From positions 1 to 43,581 of the forward strand of contig NZ_AFWF01000200.1 of assembly GCF_000222605.1 (NCBI RefSeq): 43,581 nucleotides of DNA, read 5' to 3'. Source of the DNA: Vibrio ichthyoenteri ATCC 700023 (GTDB taxonomy: Bacteria; Pseudomonadota; Gammaproteobacteria; Enterobacterales; Vibrionaceae). The notes below the pieces were generated by a model. It was not told where the DNA came from, ran no database searches, and worked only from the letters and a program-made list of their open reading frames with translations. The position numbers and the translations under genes are program-made. Of the stretch, positions 43,381 through 43,581 are shown one piece after another. Every line of letters begins with the position of its first letter. Positions within the stretch are counted from its first letter, which is position 1.

Positions 43381-43581
43381 ATATAAACCTATCAATCTGT
43401 GTGGGCACTCGTTGATGATAATCCAATAAGTCCTTGCTTAGGCAAAGACTGTTTCTTCGGAAGCAACATTGGGTTCAATGAACTGAGTGACCAATACAAA
43501 TAGCTACTTGTAGTTATTTGGCACAGTCAATTCATTATCGTTCTGTTGGAACGATAATAGCTTTAAGATTACTTTTTGTAG

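Larger units (their letters stand above)
43227..43581 (+). other. Leader of an rRNA operon, 16S gene just beyond the window
   Basis: From about 43227 the transcript leader runs to the window end with no gene. It holds promoter P2, boxB/boxA and a perfect 10-pair hairpin (43534-43543 with 43549-43558) near the end. The last bases (ending TTTTTGTAG) resemble the stretch preceding 16S rRNA in Vibrio; the mature 16S start (AAATTGAAGAGTTTGATC) is not reached. The strand is +. Confidence 0.85.

Overview
The window looks like a stretch of the main chromosome of a Vibrio or close Vibrionaceae relative. This rests on gene content and order (metC, gor, rlmJ, prlC, uvrD, recQ, yhhQ, gppA-rhlB, trxA-rho, ubiD-fre), a moderate GC content, a CsrB-type RNA under a VarA-like site, and an rRNA-operon promoter and leader at the right end. 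No insertion sequence, prophage, integron or CRISPR array was seen. It reads as core genome with a few accessory cassettes.

Left part (1-17.7 kb): an AT-rich upstream region, then a four-gene peptide-type ABC importer (fused double ATPase, binding protein, two permeases). Next is a translationally coupled dgkA-eptA pair for lipid A phosphoethanolamine transfer and diacylglycerol recycling. After that come a SPOR-like exported protein, a large lipoprotein of unknown function and a methyl-accepting chemotaxis protein. A divergent locus follows: YheO-type regulator on the + strand, and transporter-metC-ridA on the - strand. It looks like an uptake and beta-elimination pathway for a sulfur amino acid, with RidA removing the reactive enamine.

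Middle part (17.8-31 kb): glutathione reductase, rlmJ and prlC. Then a four-gene bufferin operon on the - strand (bufA1 precursor, BufB MNIO enzyme, BufC partner, DoxX membrane protein), a ribosomal-peptide copper-buffering system and the most unusual cassette here. uvrD carries a LexA-like box. The roughly 960-base gap after uvrD holds a CsrB-family regulatory RNA on the - strand with about 28 GGA motifs, its terminator, its promoter and, about 160 bases upstream, a perfect 22-bp palindrome matching the VarA/UvrY/GacA site. A LysE-type exporter, an AraC-type regulator and RarD follow.

Right part (31-43.6 kb): recQ with a small overlapping gene, then yhhQ (queuosine precursor transporter) preceded by what I read as a preQ1-I riboswitch covering its ribosome binding site. 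Then gppA-rhlB, divergent trxA, rho, an exported protein of unknown function, and ubiD-ferredoxin-fre. UbiD carries an internal duplication of its C-terminal part. The window ends inside the leader of an rRNA operon, after tandem promoters and boxB/boxA, just before the 16S gene.

The main things to look at are the bufferin operon, the CsrB RNA with its VarA site, the preQ1-I riboswitch, the duplicated UbiD, and the MetC-RidA-transporter-regulator cassette. All assignments come from reading the sequence and remembered family knowledge; no search was run.
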